From Ohtaekwangia kribbensis (GTDB taxonomy: Bacteria > Bacteroidota > Bacteroidia > Cytophagales > Cyclobacteriaceae): a stretch of DNA of 64,000 nucleotides. The stretch covers positions 1,798,001-1,862,000 of the forward strand of contig NZ_JBHTKA010000001.1 in assembly GCF_042676245.1 (NCBI RefSeq). Reading direction: 5' to 3'. Position 1 is the stretch's first letter, and each line of letters starts with the position of its first letter. A model generated the notes under the pieces. That model saw only the letters and a list, made by a program, of their open reading frames with translations. It was not told where the DNA came from and searched no databases. The position numbers were made by a program, and so were the translations under genes. This document shows positions 25,793-33,976 of this stretch, piece by piece.

Positions 25793-26350
25793 CTAATCCT
25801 GCAAGCCTACGAAAGTGATAGGTCCTACGTGCGACTTCACCAACTCCAGATCCGGTTCGGTGATCTCGGCTTCGTAGCCATCTTCCTTTAGCATGTTGAG
25901 AATGTCTTCCGCAGCTTCGCGTTGTTTGTAGATGTGATAATCTTCTCTTGCAAAAACAGGGTAGCGACCCAACTTCTGCTCACGATCAACAAAGTTAAAA
26001 CCACATAAAAACAATTTGCTGTTTGCATGCTGAATGCGGTAAAGTGGCATTTGCGGATATTTCTGCAGCCATTCTACAACATCTTCGCGTGTACCTTGTA
26101 CAATTTCCGTCAGCTTGAAAATCCGCATTACTTCGCCTTGGTTGGGCTTGTCCAACATGCGCAAGTCAAAGTTGTGAACATAAGCAGACAGACCAACACA
26201 TCCGCATAATACCATGAGCGGATTCTGTGCATCACCGTGCAACCGCACATCGAGGTTTTTAGCATTAAAAAACGCTTGAAGCCTGCGGTTTCGCTTCTGG
26301 ATTGTTGATGTCAGGTCAGGCCTGACAGGATTTTTGAATTTTAATTGCAT
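25793..26350 (-). CDS. Conserved-looking cytoplasmic protein of unknown function
   Basis: A 185-residue soluble protein I do not recognise. It starts MQLKFKNPVRPDLTSTIQKR, is rich in basic residues at the N-terminus, and has a cysteine cluster LMVLCGCVGLSAYVHNFD and a FLCGFNFVDREQKLG segment. The C-terminal half alternates strand-like and acidic helix segments (REAAEDILNMLKEDGYEAEI). No signal peptide or membrane segment is seen. It has its own terminator and stands alone between convergent and co-directional neighbours. Confidence 0.65.
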   Translation of the reverse strand: MQLKFKNPVRPDLTSTIQKRNRRLQAFFNAKNLDVRLHGDAQNPLMVLCGCVGLSAYVHNFDLRMLDKPNQGEVMRIFKLTEIVQGTREDVVEWLQKYPQMPLYRIQHANSKLFLCGFNFVDREQKLGRYPVFAREDYHIYKQREAAEDILNMLKEDGYEAEITEPDLELVKSHVGPITFVGLQD

Positions 26351-26443
26351 GACATTAAAACATTTCTGTATAAGGTGGGCTCCTTACAATAACAAAAGTA
26401 GGAAATTATTTGAAGTTTAAACGATTATTAACATTGATTAACA

Positions 26444-27664
26444 TTAATCAAAACGAATCGCCTTTATCGGGCTTACGCGCGTAATTACCATCGTTGGTAC
26501 CAGCAGCACCACCGTAACGACCAGGAAGGTAGTCAGGTTTAATAATCCCACGATTTCCCAATGCCAGCTAATGGGCACAACGCTCATATAATAATCGTGT
26601 GGATTCAATTTAACGAATTTGAACCGATATTGCAGATAACACAATCCCAAACCAATTACGTTGCCTAACAGCAGGCCTTTCAGTATAAGACTCACACCCT
26701 GGTAAACAAAGATCGAGCGTATCAGTTTATCACCTCCACCCAGTGCTTTCAACATACCAATCATCTGGGTTCGCTCCATTACTAATATCAATACAATAGA
26801 AATCATATTGACGCACACTACTGTAAGAATAATGCCAAGCAGAATATTTACCTGACGGCTTAACAGGTTGAGCCACTCAAACACTTGCTGATACCGATCG
26901 CTGACACGTTCAATGTTCAGATCGAAATCCATCTTTTGCCCTATAGCGAGACCGGTGTCATCGATGTGCTCAACATCGTTGGTAAACACTTCAATACCTC
27001 CTGCGAGGCTATCGGACCAGTCATTCAATCGCTGGATCAATCGTATATCTCCTATAATTACTTTACTATCAAAATATTCAGAGAGATTCGTTTCATAGAT
27101 ACCAGCCACTTTAAGCTTTCGGAAGCGTGGAGGATTCTGAAAGAAATGAACAATGATGTTATCACCAACTTTCAGATTAAGTTTATCGGCGATGATCTTG
27201 CTGATAACAACCTGGTTTGCATAGCCCGAGTCCGGGAACTCTATAAATTTTCCTTCGAGTAAATTTTCCCCGAATGATTTTATGTCAAAACTTTTCCCCA
27301 CTCCTTTCATCACTACACCCAATACTTCTTCATCTGTTTTTACCAGCCCAGCTTTATGTGAGAACTCCTGTACGTGGCGAACATTCGGATAGCGCTCCGG
27401 GTGATCATATACATCTATATGAAACTTCATCGGTTGTTCGTCCGTGGAGTTGTTCATTGTAAAGCGTGTAATCATCAGGTGGCCGCTGAAACTATATATC
27501 TTGTTCTTCACCGTTTCCTGAAAACCTTTCATAATCAGAAACGAAATAATAGCAGCACCTAATCCAATACCAATACTGAAGATCGCGATGCGATGAATGG
27601 TAGATGAGAAGCCTTGCTTTTGTTCGCGGCTTATTCTTTTGGATATGAAATACGAAAGGTTCAA
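26444..27664 (-). CDS. LolC/LolE-like ABC transporter permease
   Basis: A 406-residue FtsX/LolCE-type permease. An N-terminal transmembrane helix (IAIFSIGIGLGAAIISFLIM, ~27-46) is followed by a ~230-residue periplasmic MacB-PCD-like domain, then three C-terminal helices in an FtsX domain (ILLGIILTVVCVNMISIVLIL; LILKGLLLGNVIGLGLCYLQ; FLVVTVVLLVPTMVI). Such proteins work with a LolD-type ATPase to release lipoproteins from the inner membrane. No ATPase gene is adjacent. The short motif LKALGGGDKLIRSIFVYQG is a coupling-helix signature. Confidence 0.85.
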   Translation of the reverse strand: MNLSYFISKRISREQKQGFSSTIHRIAIFSIGIGLGAAIISFLIMKGFQETVKNKIYSFSGHLMITRFTMNNSTDEQPMKFHIDVYDHPERYPNVRHVQEFSHKAGLVKTDEEVLGVVMKGVGKSFDIKSFGENLLEGKFIEFPDSGYANQVVISKIIADKLNLKVGDNIIVHFFQNPPRFRKLKVAGIYETNLSEYFDSKVIIGDIRLIQRLNDWSDSLAGGIEVFTNDVEHIDDTGLAIGQKMDFDLNIERVSDRYQQVFEWLNLLSRQVNILLGIILTVVCVNMISIVLILVMERTQMIGMLKALGGGDKLIRSIFVYQGVSLILKGLLLGNVIGLGLCYLQYRFKFVKLNPHDYYMSVVPISWHWEIVGLLNLTTFLVVTVVLLVPTMVITRVSPIKAIRFD

Positions 27665-27754
27665 CTCTTCTTACTAACTTTTCAGCGCAATGATTGATGC
27701 AAAATAGGATTTGAAAAGCCGCCATCAAAGACTATCATCTTTTAATAACTGTGT

Positions 27755-28975
27755 ATGAGAATAAAATTGTTGTTCCTGTTGCTGGCCAGTATTGCCTGTC
27801 GCAGTCCTAAAAATACAACCGCCACCACCACACCGCCTCCCATTGAGAAGCCTCCGGTTGCAGAACAGCCTGCACCTGCTACGAAACCCGGCAAGCTTGC
27901 GTTGGGTGCCGAGCAGCTTGATGTGCTATTGAGCAAATTGCAGAACCAGCGTGTAGCACTCGTGGTAAATCAGACTTCCATAGTCGGCAAGAGACACCTG
28001 GCCGATACGTTGAAAAGCCTGGGAGCAAACCTCGTGAAGATCTTCGGTCCGGAGCACGGCTTTCGCGGTGCTGCTGCCGATGGAGAGCATGTGAAAGATG
28101 GTATTGACAGCAAAACAGGTTTACCCGTAGTATCGCTCTATGGTAAAAACTATAAACCTACACCCGAGCAACTCAGCAATGTAGATATAGTTGTGTTCGA
28201 CATTCAGGATGTGGGCACACGATTCTATACCTATATCAGCACCATGCACTATATGATGGAGGCTTGTGCCGAGTTGCATAAAAAAATGTTTATTCTCGAC
28301 AGACCCAACCCGAATGCGTATGTGGATGGGCCGATCAACCAATATCCGCTGAAGTCGTTGGTGGCGATGCATACTATACCGATTACACACGGACTTACCG
28401 TTGGAGAGCTGGCGCACATGATTAACGGAGAAGGCTGGCTCACCAATCATGTTAAATGCGACATCGAGGTGATACAGATGAAGAACTGGAAACACACGGA
28501 TGATTACTCGCTGCCGGTACGCCCGTCACCAAACCTGCCCAACGATCAGGCTATACGCTTGTATCCATCAATCTGTTTGTTTGAAGGTACTGTGATCAGT
28601 GTAGGACGCGGAACACAAATTCCTTTCCAGATACTCGGAAATCCGGAGTTAAAAAACATGCCTTTTCAATTTACACCGGTGAGTATACCAGGCATGTCTA
28701 CTTCGCCACCACTCGAAAACAAATTATGCTACGGGCTTGATCTGCGAAATGTACCAGTTGCGAGAAGAATTGATCTCAGCTATGTAATCCAACTCTATAA
28801 AGCCTATCCGGATAAGGAAAAATTCTTTGTTCCTTACTTCGATACACTTGCCGGTACTACCGAATTGAAACAGCAGATCAAAGACGGACTTACCGAAGAG
28901 CAGATACGCGAAACGTGGAAAGCCGGTTTGGAAGAATATAAAAAGAAAAGAGAGAAGTACCTGTTATATCCATAA
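27755..28975 (+). CDS. NamZ-like exo-N-acetylmuramidase (DUF1343), probable lipoprotein
   Basis: 406 residues with the DUF1343 core from ~45 (GAEQLDVLLSKL) to the C-terminus; signatures are VVNQTSIVG, FGPEHGFRG, DIQDVGTRFYTYIS and DRPNPN. Family member NamZ of B. subtilis removes terminal N-acetylmuramic acid from peptidoglycan fragments. The N-terminus MRIKLLFLLLASIAC has a possible lipobox with C15, followed by a Pro/Thr-rich linker, so a membrane-anchored periplasmic recycling enzyme is likely. It is divergent from the LolC/E-like gene with 90 bases between them. Confidence 0.85.
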   Translation: MRIKLLFLLLASIACRSPKNTTATTTPPPIEKPPVAEQPAPATKPGKLALGAEQLDVLLSKLQNQRVALVVNQTSIVGKRHLADTLKSLGANLVKIFGPEHGFRGAAADGEHVKDGIDSKTGLPVVSLYGKNYKPTPEQLSNVDIVVFDIQDVGTRFYTYISTMHYMMEACAELHKKMFILDRPNPNAYVDGPINQYPLKSLVAMHTIPITHGLTVGELAHMINGEGWLTNHVKCDIEVIQMKNWKHTDDYSLPVRPSPNLPNDQAIRLYPSICLFEGTVISVGRGTQIPFQILGNPELKNMPFQFTPVSIPGMSTSPPLENKLCYGLDLRNVPVARRIDLSYVIQLYKAYPDKEKFFVPYFDTLAGTTELKQQIKDGLTEEQIRETWKAGLEEYKKKREKYLLYP

Positions 28976-29014
28976 GCGGTTATACCGATCGTTATTTATA
29001 CCGGTAATTATTCT

Positions 29015-29650
29015 ATGACGAAAGCTGAAAAAGTAAACGACATTCTGGCTATACTCGACCACTACTTTCCGGAGCCGGAAGTGCCGTTGCATCATAAAGA
29101 CGCCTATACATTACTCGTATCTGTTTTACTCTCGGCTCAATGCACCGATGAGCGCGTAAACAAAACAACACCGACTCTTTTCAAACGTGCGGATAATCCG
29201 TATGACATGGTAAAGATGTCGGTAGAGGAAATCCGTGACATCATCAGACCCTGCGGACTCTCTCCTATGAAATCGAAGGGTATATATGGTTTATCGCAGA
29301 TATTAATCGACAAGTATAACGGTGAAGTACCTAATACATTTGAAGCACTCGAAGAACTTCCGGCTGTAGGACATAAAACAGCATCGGTTGTGATGACGCA
29401 GTGGTTTGGTATTCCTGCCTTCCCGGTTGATACACATATACATCGTCTTGCCTATCGCTGGGCATTAACCAACGGTAAAAGTGTAGAGCAAACCGAGCAC
29501 GACCTGAAGCGACGGATTCCAAAAGAGAAATGGAATAAAGTCCACCTACAATTTATATACTTCGGCAGAAAGTTTTGCCCCGCCCGGGGACACCAGTGGA
29601 TGGAGTGTCCGATTTGTTCGAAGTATATGCGGAAGGAACTGCGCGACTAG
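29015..29650 (+). CDS. nth: Endonuclease III, atypical iron-sulfur region
   Basis: A 211-residue bifunctional DNA glycosylase/AP lyase that removes oxidised pyrimidines. The helix-hairpin-helix is LEELPAVGHKTASVVM with catalytic Lys121, and the catalytic Asp139 lies in FPVDTHIHRL. The C-terminal cluster region differs from E. coli Nth (C-x6-C-x2-C-x5-C): here only C188, C198 and C201 remain, with spacing x9 and x2, and the fourth cysteine is absent (CSKYMRKELRD ends the protein). Other Bacteroidota have similar sequences (CPARGH...), so the cluster is probably lost or altered rather than miscalled. Confidence 0.9.
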   Translation: MTKAEKVNDILAILDHYFPEPEVPLHHKDAYTLLVSVLLSAQCTDERVNKTTPTLFKRADNPYDMVKMSVEEIRDIIRPCGLSPMKSKGIYGLSQILIDKYNGEVPNTFEALEELPAVGHKTASVVMTQWFGIPAFPVDTHIHRLAYRWALTNGKSVEQTEHDLKRRIPKEKWNKVHLQFIYFGRKFCPARGHQWMECPICSKYMRKELRD

Positions 29651-29721
29651 CTGAAAGGCTAGTTGCGAGCTTTGAGCTGTGAACCGCGAGGAAACTTAGC
29701 AGCTTCACACGGCCATATAGC

Positions 29722-30915
29722 TTACAACTTTATGATAGTACCATATCGTTTCTTGTCTGACAAGAGATAAACTGAACCATCATGCTTCATATATTTTATA
29801 TAGGTGAGACATTCAATGTCACCTACCTGTTCGCAAACGGGTAGTATTACCATATCTTCATTGATGGTATATATATTTTCTATTGGGTCATCAAGACTCG
29901 TTTGCACAACCGTTTCAGTCCTGGTAGAATCAGAAACATCTACATGCATAATAGCTCTCTGATCGTTTTCGCTGAAGAAGATTGACAATACGGTACCGGA
30001 GGAATCCATTGCTATTGCTTCAAAGCCTGGACTGTTCTCCCGTATCTTCATCATCGTTTTGTTTCGTTCAAAATTATACAGGTAGCAATCAAACTCCTCG
30101 TCTTTAAACAGTCCTAATGTCACCCCACCACCAACAACAGCTGATGATTGCGGCTTGAACCCGACATCCATACTCATCGTAAGGTATGTATTTCCCTTTA
30201 TGGTGCCGTCACCTATAAAGTATATTATGCCGCCTTCCGCCACTGCATATAGATTTCCGTATACATCGTTATAAACCAACTTGCAATTATCAACTACTTT
30301 CGCGGGCCAACCGTCAACATATGCATACAGTTCATCCTGCAAAGTATAATAAAGAACCCCTTCTCTATCAACATATAGTTTATCGAATGCATCCATTACT
30401 ATTTCATCATCGGTTGCCTCTTCACGCAAATACCTGGTGATGACGTGTTCCCTGTTATCAAGATCACCATAGTAAAAGTACTTATCCTGGAAGATTGCAT
30501 ATTCCGAAGATAATTCATCTGTAAGAATATATTTTGTTTCGATCGCTTCACCAGTCTTCTTGTTAATGAAGTACGACTCCTCACGTCTGTAGAATGAAAT
30601 CAAAAAGTACTGATCATCGATATCGTTAACTACATAGGTATCAAATCCACCCTTTGATTTTCCTTCAATGGTAAACCCCGCTTCTATCAATGATCCAGTC
30701 GCTCCGACTTTATATAAAGTTTCATGAAGGTATACATGTCCTTTAACCTCAATTGGTTTTTGAGGATTTTCTTCGGAGAACATGACCACAGCATCAGCCA
30801 CATTCACATGAACGAGGCGAGCGTCATCACCGCCCGGCACAACTTCATCATCCTCCTTGCAACCCAATAAAAAAACTGTTGCCACGATCAGCGAAAAGTA
30901 TTTTGGGAAATTCAT
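29722..30915 (-). CDS. Uncharacterised lipoprotein
   Basis: The ATG at 30915 gives MNFPKYFSLIVATVFLLGC, a type II signal peptide with lipobox LLGC (C19) followed by acidic residues KEDDE. Extending upstream to 31119 would add 68 residues running into the next gene's 3' end without a signal. The mature protein (397 residues in all) has repeated beta-strand-like units with tyrosine/aspartate turns (YYGDLDNREH, YYTLQDELYAY, YFIGDGTIKG), suggesting a propeller, but I recognise no family. It is convergent with nth and downstream of the PadR pair. Confidence 0.7.
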   Translation of the reverse strand: MNFPKYFSLIVATVFLLGCKEDDEVVPGGDDARLVHVNVADAVVMFSEENPQKPIEVKGHVYLHETLYKVGATGSLIEAGFTIEGKSKGGFDTYVVNDIDDQYFLISFYRREESYFINKKTGEAIETKYILTDELSSEYAIFQDKYFYYGDLDNREHVITRYLREEATDDEIVMDAFDKLYVDREGVLYYTLQDELYAYVDGWPAKVVDNCKLVYNDVYGNLYAVAEGGIIYFIGDGTIKGNTYLTMSMDVGFKPQSSAVVGGGVTLGLFKDEEFDCYLYNFERNKTMMKIRENSPGFEAIAMDSSGTVLSIFFSENDQRAIMHVDVSDSTRTETVVQTSLDDPIENIYTINEDMVILPVCEQVGDIECLTYIKYMKHDGSVYLLSDKKRYGTIIKL

Positions 30916-30979
30916 TCGTGGGGTATTTAGAATGTTCTTCCAATATACACGCTTCGTTTTTAAAATTCTCCCCGTACAA

Positions 30980-31585
30980 TCACGATATCGACCTCTTATA
31001 CATCGTAAAAAACAAAAATGGTAGAAAACCAAAGCTGAACAGCCCGGCTCCCGTAAGTAAAAGCACATCGGCCCATTGCAGGTGAAACAATTTGAATACA
31101 ACAGCCATGCCTGTAGCAAGTGCGCTTAAGATACCCAGAATGATGCGGGCACGATCTGTCCACGGAGCCTGAAGATTTACTTTAAAATGATTGATCACTG
31201 CCAGTGGCAAGAAAATAAGTGCGAAGGTCAGAAAGCCATACGTTACCAATTGATCGCCACCCGGCATATGTAAAAGTTTGAACGTAACACCCATACTCAT
31301 ACCGCTCGTAGAGGCGAATCCGATGCCATACATAATCTTTTTCATGTTCATCAGTTTAGCGTTTAACAATAAAAGCGTTTCCTGTTCAATCTCTGCCAAT
31401 CCCTCCGGGGCGAATTCCTGTATCGCCTTCGTGAGCGCTACATCAAACGGTATATCTTCTTCCATCTTCAACTCTACCACACAACATAAATGATCCAGCA
31501 CATCGTCCTGCAGCGCTCTTATACCTATACCGCCATGTTTCACGCGACTTCGTATATACTCTACCTGTTCTTCGGACAGCGTCAT
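30980..31585 (-). CDS. Membrane protein co-transcribed with a PadR regulator
   Basis: 201 residues. The N-terminal ~100 residues are soluble and helical (IRSRVKHGGIGIRALQDDVL, then DHLCCVVELKMEEDIPFDVAL), like the DUF1700/HAAS-type cytoplasmic domain found next to PadR genes. Four hydrophobic helices follow (VTYGFLTFALIFLPLAVI; IILGILSALATGMAVVFKL; VLLLTGAGLFSFGFLPFLFF among them). The start overlaps the padR stop by 4 bases, so they are translationally coupled. Such pairs often form a regulator plus membrane sensor or effector unit. Confidence 0.7.
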   Translation of the reverse strand: MTLSEEQVEYIRSRVKHGGIGIRALQDDVLDHLCCVVELKMEEDIPFDVALTKAIQEFAPEGLAEIEQETLLLLNAKLMNMKKIMYGIGFASTSGMSMGVTFKLLHMPGGDQLVTYGFLTFALIFLPLAVINHFKVNLQAPWTDRARIILGILSALATGMAVVFKLFHLQWADVLLLTGAGLFSFGFLPFLFFTMYKRSIS

Positions 31586-31920
31586 ATCGATTTCAATTGC
31601 GGAAAAACAATCTTGTTCAGTGTACCAATAAAATCCTTAAGCTCTTCGAGGTAAGCTATTTTTTCCTTCTGCCCTTTCTTTGTTAAGAAATAGTACTTGC
31701 GAACGCGTTTCCCTATATACTCTTCTTTATAGGAAAGCAATCCATCGGCCGTCATCTTCTGCAAGGCCGGATATAGCGAACCATCCTTCAGATGAATCTT
31801 ACCACCCGTCAATTCCTTTACGTGCTGCGAAATTTCATAGCCGTACATTTTCTCATGATCCGCCAGTAATTTCAAAATTATAGCCGTGAGCGTACCTTTC
31901 AGCAGTTCTTTCGAATACAT
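31582..31920 (-). CDS. PadR-family transcriptional regulator
   Basis: From the ATG at 31920 it encodes 112 residues beginning MYSKELLKGTLTAIILKLL, the usual PadR start; ATGs further upstream (31935, 31953) add only a tyrosine/serine-rich tail. The winged helix includes YGYEISQHVKELT, the DGSLYPALQKM recognition motif and RKYYFLTKKG wing. It lacks the long C-terminal domain, so it belongs to the short PadR class and probably represses its own operon. Confidence 0.88.
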   Translation of the reverse strand: MYSKELLKGTLTAIILKLLADHEKMYGYEISQHVKELTGGKIHLKDGSLYPALQKMTADGLLSYKEEYIGKRVRKYYFLTKKGQKEKIAYLEELKDFIGTLNKIVFPQLKSI

Positions 31921-31953
31921 AGAACGAATATACATAGAATTATGATGTATCAA

Positions 31954-32305
31954 AACAAAATATATTAATCTTCAATGTACTATGCACAAAAAAAAATGAA
32001 CATTGCTGTAATTACATCCGATGCACGCTAACCACGCGTACACCCTCTTGCAGCCAGCCCGCCAGAACCCAGCATCCTAAAAAAACAAATGCCGGACGTG
32101 GTCAACGTCCGGCACTGCCTTGCGCGATCCCAACCGGGTCAGGACAAAAAATTCGCGCCACTACACTTTAAAAAATTGGCACCCGACACCGGCAAAAAAT
32201 ATTTACAACCAACAACCACTACGAATGGAGTAAATGACCTGTCGTGCCGAAGTGCCATATCTTCTAAGACACCTATACCTACATTTAGTATAGATGTACT
32301 CTTAC
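31954..32305. other. Intergenic region between padR and ftsZ
   Basis: 352 bases separate the padR start region from the ftsZ stop codon. They hold the padR promoter (not resolved), the ftsZ-side terminator at 32079-32114, and about 190 bases of A-rich sequence (32115-32305) with no gene or repeat that I could support. Confidence 0.5.
32079..32114 (-). terminator. Intrinsic terminator of the dcw cluster
   Basis: tgccggacgt (32090-32099) pairs with acgtccggca (32105-32114). The plus-strand A-run at 32079-32085 gives the U-tract in the minus-strand transcript. It lies 192 bases beyond the ftsZ stop and has no other gene to serve. Confidence 0.8.
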
Positions 32306-33886
32306 TTAATCTACATTATCGTGCAAAAACTTGTTGTTACCCAAGATGTTGTTATCATCATTCAGGTTATACTTCGAAATGAAAGGTTCTGATGAATGCG
32401 GCACATCCTGCATCTTAACACCTCTGCGGAGGTATGCCGGCAGCGACCACTTTTCATTGAACTCTTCCTTCGTCATTTCAGGCTTACGCACTTGCTTCAA
32501 CTTGTCATGACGCTCTTTCGCCTGTTGCTCCAGACGTTGCTTCGTAGTACGAAGCTCCATCATACCATCATCATTGATAACCTGGTCGCCATACTGCACA
32601 GAGGTTACATCAAAGTCGTCATCACGAAAGAGACTGTCTTCGCCATCATCATCGGTGCGTGCAGGAGGATCCATTCTGTTGTTGAACGGACCTGTGAATG
32701 TAACTTCACGTTCCATCGGCTTATCATCGTTTCGTTCAGGCTTAGGCTCCTGCTGTTTGCTCTTCAGTTCAACATCCTTTTTCTCGTTCATAGAATTATT
32801 AACCGAGCTGTCAACATTACCGTTGAACAACCAGCCTTGTGAACGATCGAGGTCATGGACCTTCTTTACATCTTCCTGTTTTTTAGCAGGAGGCGTCACT
32901 CTTGAATCTGACAAAAAACCGGTAGCAATAACAGTCACTCGGATTCTGTCACCCAGATCAGGATCAACACCGTGACCGAAGATCATCTCAGCTTCTTCAC
33001 CTGCCTGCTCCTGTATATACTCTGTGATCTCAGACAATTCATCCATCTGCAACTCAGCTTCAACACCCGAGATAATGGAAAGCAATATTTTCTTCGCTCC
33101 CATGATGTCGCGATTGTCAAGCAACGGAGAGGCTAGAGCACCTTCAGCTGCTTTCTTCGCGCGGCTGTCACCACGTGTCTCAACAGATCCCATAACAGCA
33201 GCACCGGCATTTAACATTACCGTGCGCACATCCTGGAAGTCTACGTTTACATAACCTGCCAGTGTAATGATCTCTGCTATACCTTTCGCAGCAGTCGTTA
33301 ATATATTATCAGCCTGTGCAAAAGCCTGGTTGATCGAAAGATTACCATAGATCTCGCGCAGTTTGTCATTCAAAATTACCAGTACGGTATCGCAGTTCTG
33401 ACGCAGCGCTTCTATACCCTGCTCGGCTTGCGCAGTTTTTTTCTTTCCTTCGAAACCGAACGGAGCTGTAACAATTCCTACGGTAAGGATGTCCATATCT
33501 TTCGCGATCTTGGCGATTACCGGAGCAGCACCTGTTCCTGTACCTCCGCCCATACCTGCTGTTACAAAAACCATTTTTGTACCGTTCAGCATTTCGCGTA
33601 TCTGCTCTTTGCTTTCAAGCGCAGCATTCTTTCCAACTTCCGGGTTTGCACCACAGCCCAACCCTTCGGTCAGGTTGGTACCGATCTGAAGTTTACTCGG
33701 CACCGGGCTGCCATTCAGCGCCTGGTTATCCGTATTACACACGATAAACTCAACATCTTTAATGCCTTGTTTGTACATGTGATTCACAGCATTGCTTCCG
33801 CCACCGCCAACACCGATCACCTTGATGATCGACCGAGTCTGGCTGTGCTTCGGAACTTCAAATTTGTAGGATCCTGTTTCAAACAT
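32306..33886 (-). CDS. ftsZ: Cell division GTPase FtsZ
   Basis: 526 residues. The tubulin-like GTPase core (~1-330) has GVGGGGSNAVNHM near the N-terminus, the signature GGGTGTGAAPVIA and the NVDFQDVRTVM synergy-loop region. A long acidic/charged linker (~340-470) follows, then the conserved C-terminal peptide PAYLRR (~483-488), which binds FtsA. After it come about 38 more residues ending FLHDNVD, an extension I know from Bacteroidota FtsZ. It forms the Z-ring. It is the last gene of the dcw block and has its own leader with the shared element at 33900-33916. Confidence 0.97.
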   Translation of the reverse strand: MFETGSYKFEVPKHSQTRSIIKVIGVGGGGSNAVNHMYKQGIKDVEFIVCNTDNQALNGSPVPSKLQIGTNLTEGLGCGANPEVGKNAALESKEQIREMLNGTKMVFVTAGMGGGTGTGAAPVIAKIAKDMDILTVGIVTAPFGFEGKKKTAQAEQGIEALRQNCDTVLVILNDKLREIYGNLSINQAFAQADNILTTAAKGIAEIITLAGYVNVDFQDVRTVMLNAGAAVMGSVETRGDSRAKKAAEGALASPLLDNRDIMGAKKILLSIISGVEAELQMDELSEITEYIQEQAGEEAEMIFGHGVDPDLGDRIRVTVIATGFLSDSRVTPPAKKQEDVKKVHDLDRSQGWLFNGNVDSSVNNSMNEKKDVELKSKQQEPKPERNDDKPMEREVTFTGPFNNRMDPPARTDDDGEDSLFRDDDFDVTSVQYGDQVINDDGMMELRTTKQRLEQQAKERHDKLKQVRKPEMTKEEFNEKWSLPAYLRRGVKMQDVPHSSEPFISKYNLNDDNNILGNNKFLHDNVD

Positions 33887-33899
33887 GATTATAAACTTT

Positions 33900-33916
33900 T
33901 AGTGGTTGTTTTCTTT
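33900..33916 (-). promoter_or_regulatory. Shared dcw leader element, ftsZ copy
   Basis: The minus strand reads AAAGAAAACAACCACTA, ending 13 bases before the ftsZ ATG. The same 17-mer is found at ftsA (35315-35331), and a close variant is at mraZ (48466-48480). The bases between it and the ATG are also similar in ftsA and ftsZ (AGTTTAyAAyC before ATG). It could be a translational or transcriptional control element. Confidence 0.5.
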
Positions 33917-33976
33917 TTTTCGGATCAGCGCGCAAAATATATACTATATATTCAATGCCCTACATCTGATCGCATT

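Noticed and set aside
32306..33886. The ~38 residues of FtsZ after the conserved C-terminal peptide as a novel extension
   Set aside because: Extensions ending in FLHDNVD-like sequence are, as far as I know, usual in Bacteroidota FtsZ, so this is family-typical.
33920..33960. TATATTTTG before ftsZ as a -7 element
   Set aside because: The spacing between TA and TTTG is one base, not two, and no TTG lies at the right distance upstream.
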